From Phoenix dactylifera (lineage: Eukaryota > Streptophyta > Magnoliopsida > Arecales > Arecaceae): DNA of 64,000 bases. The stretch covers positions 23,500,899-23,564,898 of the forward strand of contig NC_052394.1 of assembly GCF_009389715.1 (NCBI RefSeq), in the 5' to 3' direction. Positions 63,340-64,000 of the stretch are shown here, piece after piece. Position numbers and translations under genes: made by a program. Position 1 is the stretch's first letter. Every line of letters begins with the position of its first letter. The notes under the pieces were generated by a model, which was not told the DNA's origin, did not search any database, and worked only from the letters and a program-made list of their open reading frames with translations.

Positions 63340-64000
63340 ATTTAGTCATTCCTTATGGTAGAATATGAACCGTTGAGTGTACGTGAAGATTTGACCTACG
63401 AGGAGCTTTCGATCCAAATTGTGGACAGAAAAAATCATGTATTACGGTACCGAATCATTCCTTTTGTCAAAGTACAATGGAATAATCATTCAAAAACAGA
63501 GGTTGCATGGGAGCTTGAGGAAGAAATGAAGGTCAAACATTCACAGCTTTTTGAATCTTCAGGTATATTAATTTCGAGGACCAAATTATTTTAAGAGGGA
63601 GAATGCAATAACCAGATATTTTGGGATCGTGGGCCGGCTCGAAGTGGCCAGGCCCAGCTCGACTCCAACTAGCCCAACTTGTGGGCCGGCTCGAATAGGC
63701 CAGACCCAACCCGATCCGGCATGTGAGGGGGTTGGGGAAGAAGACCCCGGCTGGGAGTCTTCTTCCTCTTCGATTTCGGCGAAGTCAGCGACTCACCGAG
63801 GGCAATCCAAGTTTGATCCGAACTTTAGGATCTTGCCTATTTAACTCTCCACCCCCTTTGATTTCCTCCACCCCAATTGCCGAGAATCACCGCAATTTCA
63901 AGCTCTTCTTCTCCGAGTCTCCTCCTCACAATTCGTTGTCGGAAAGGGCTGCCAAAACCTCGCCAGACCGAGGTAAATGTTCCTCATCTTATTCCCCTTC
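63340..64000 (+). mobile_element. Ty3/gypsy chromovirus fossil: end of pol and start of 3' LTR
   Basis: Residues such as YEELSIQIVDRK, IPFVKVQWNNHS and AWELEEEMKVKHSQLFE match the chromodomain-bearing C-terminus of chromovirus integrases. A polypurine tract (aagagggagaa) follows at about 63592, and a GC-rich 3' LTR starts near 63613 with TGCAATAACC, running past the window edge. Most of the element is missing here, and the DNA left of 63340 no longer reads as pol. An old, broken copy. Confidence 0.75.

Overview
The window is nuclear DNA of a flowering plant. Genes are widely spaced, with introns of up to about 5 kb, AT-rich intergenic DNA, many microsatellites, SINE/MITE/hAT/Mutator-type elements and retroelement fossils. 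An intronless tandem family of two-domain GNA-type (bulb-type) lectins points to a monocot. A palm-like genome is my best guess from the style of genes and repeats, but that is an inference only.

Layout, left to right. (1) 1-2700: mostly non-coding, with a possible last exon of a plus-strand gene at 347-385. (2) 2701-13711, minus strand: a complete ten-exon NEDD1 homologue (WD40 protein that recruits gamma-tubulin complexes to spindle and phragmoplast microtubules), about 789 aa. Its introns carry a hAT-type element, a SINE and a 45-bp minisatellite. (3) 14206-15117: a Mutator-type element with a perfect 9-bp target duplication and a 278-bp internal hairpin, about 0.5 kb upstream of NEDD1. 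(4) 15250-27520: a segmentally duplicated block holding three intact minus-strand lectin genes (18175-19023, 21534-22346, 25471-26280) and a fourth copy reduced to promoter and start codon. Pieces of one LTR retroelement family lie upstream of each promoter; a more decayed lectin-like relic sits at 29090-29360. (5) 31984-38018, minus strand: a three-exon type-1 serine/threonine phosphatase (TOPP/PP1), 318 aa, with a 5-kb first intron. (6) 40900-47868, plus strand, divergent from PP1: a DA1/DAR-family gene (UIM, LIM, HExxH peptidase). All family splice junctions work, but the reading frame appears shifted twice. (7) 47869-51384: intergenic, nothing recognised. (8) 51385-59825, minus strand: a mitochondrial carrier (SLC25 family) whose first exon is not in the window. 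(9) 59826-64000: non-coding DNA, a long (TA)n tract, and the 3' end of a Ty3/gypsy chromovirus fossil running off the edge.

The genes are unrelated housekeeping and growth genes (cell division, dephosphorylation, organ-size control, mitochondrial transport) plus a lectin cluster; there is no operon-like logic. No previously undescribed system is evident. The most informative points are the lectin/LTR cassette amplification, the hairpin-bearing Mutator-type element, the frame-shifted DA1-like gene, and a hAT insertion whose empty site survives in a neighbouring tandem copy. All exon models come from reading splice signals, phase and family similarity by eye; no alignment or database search was run.
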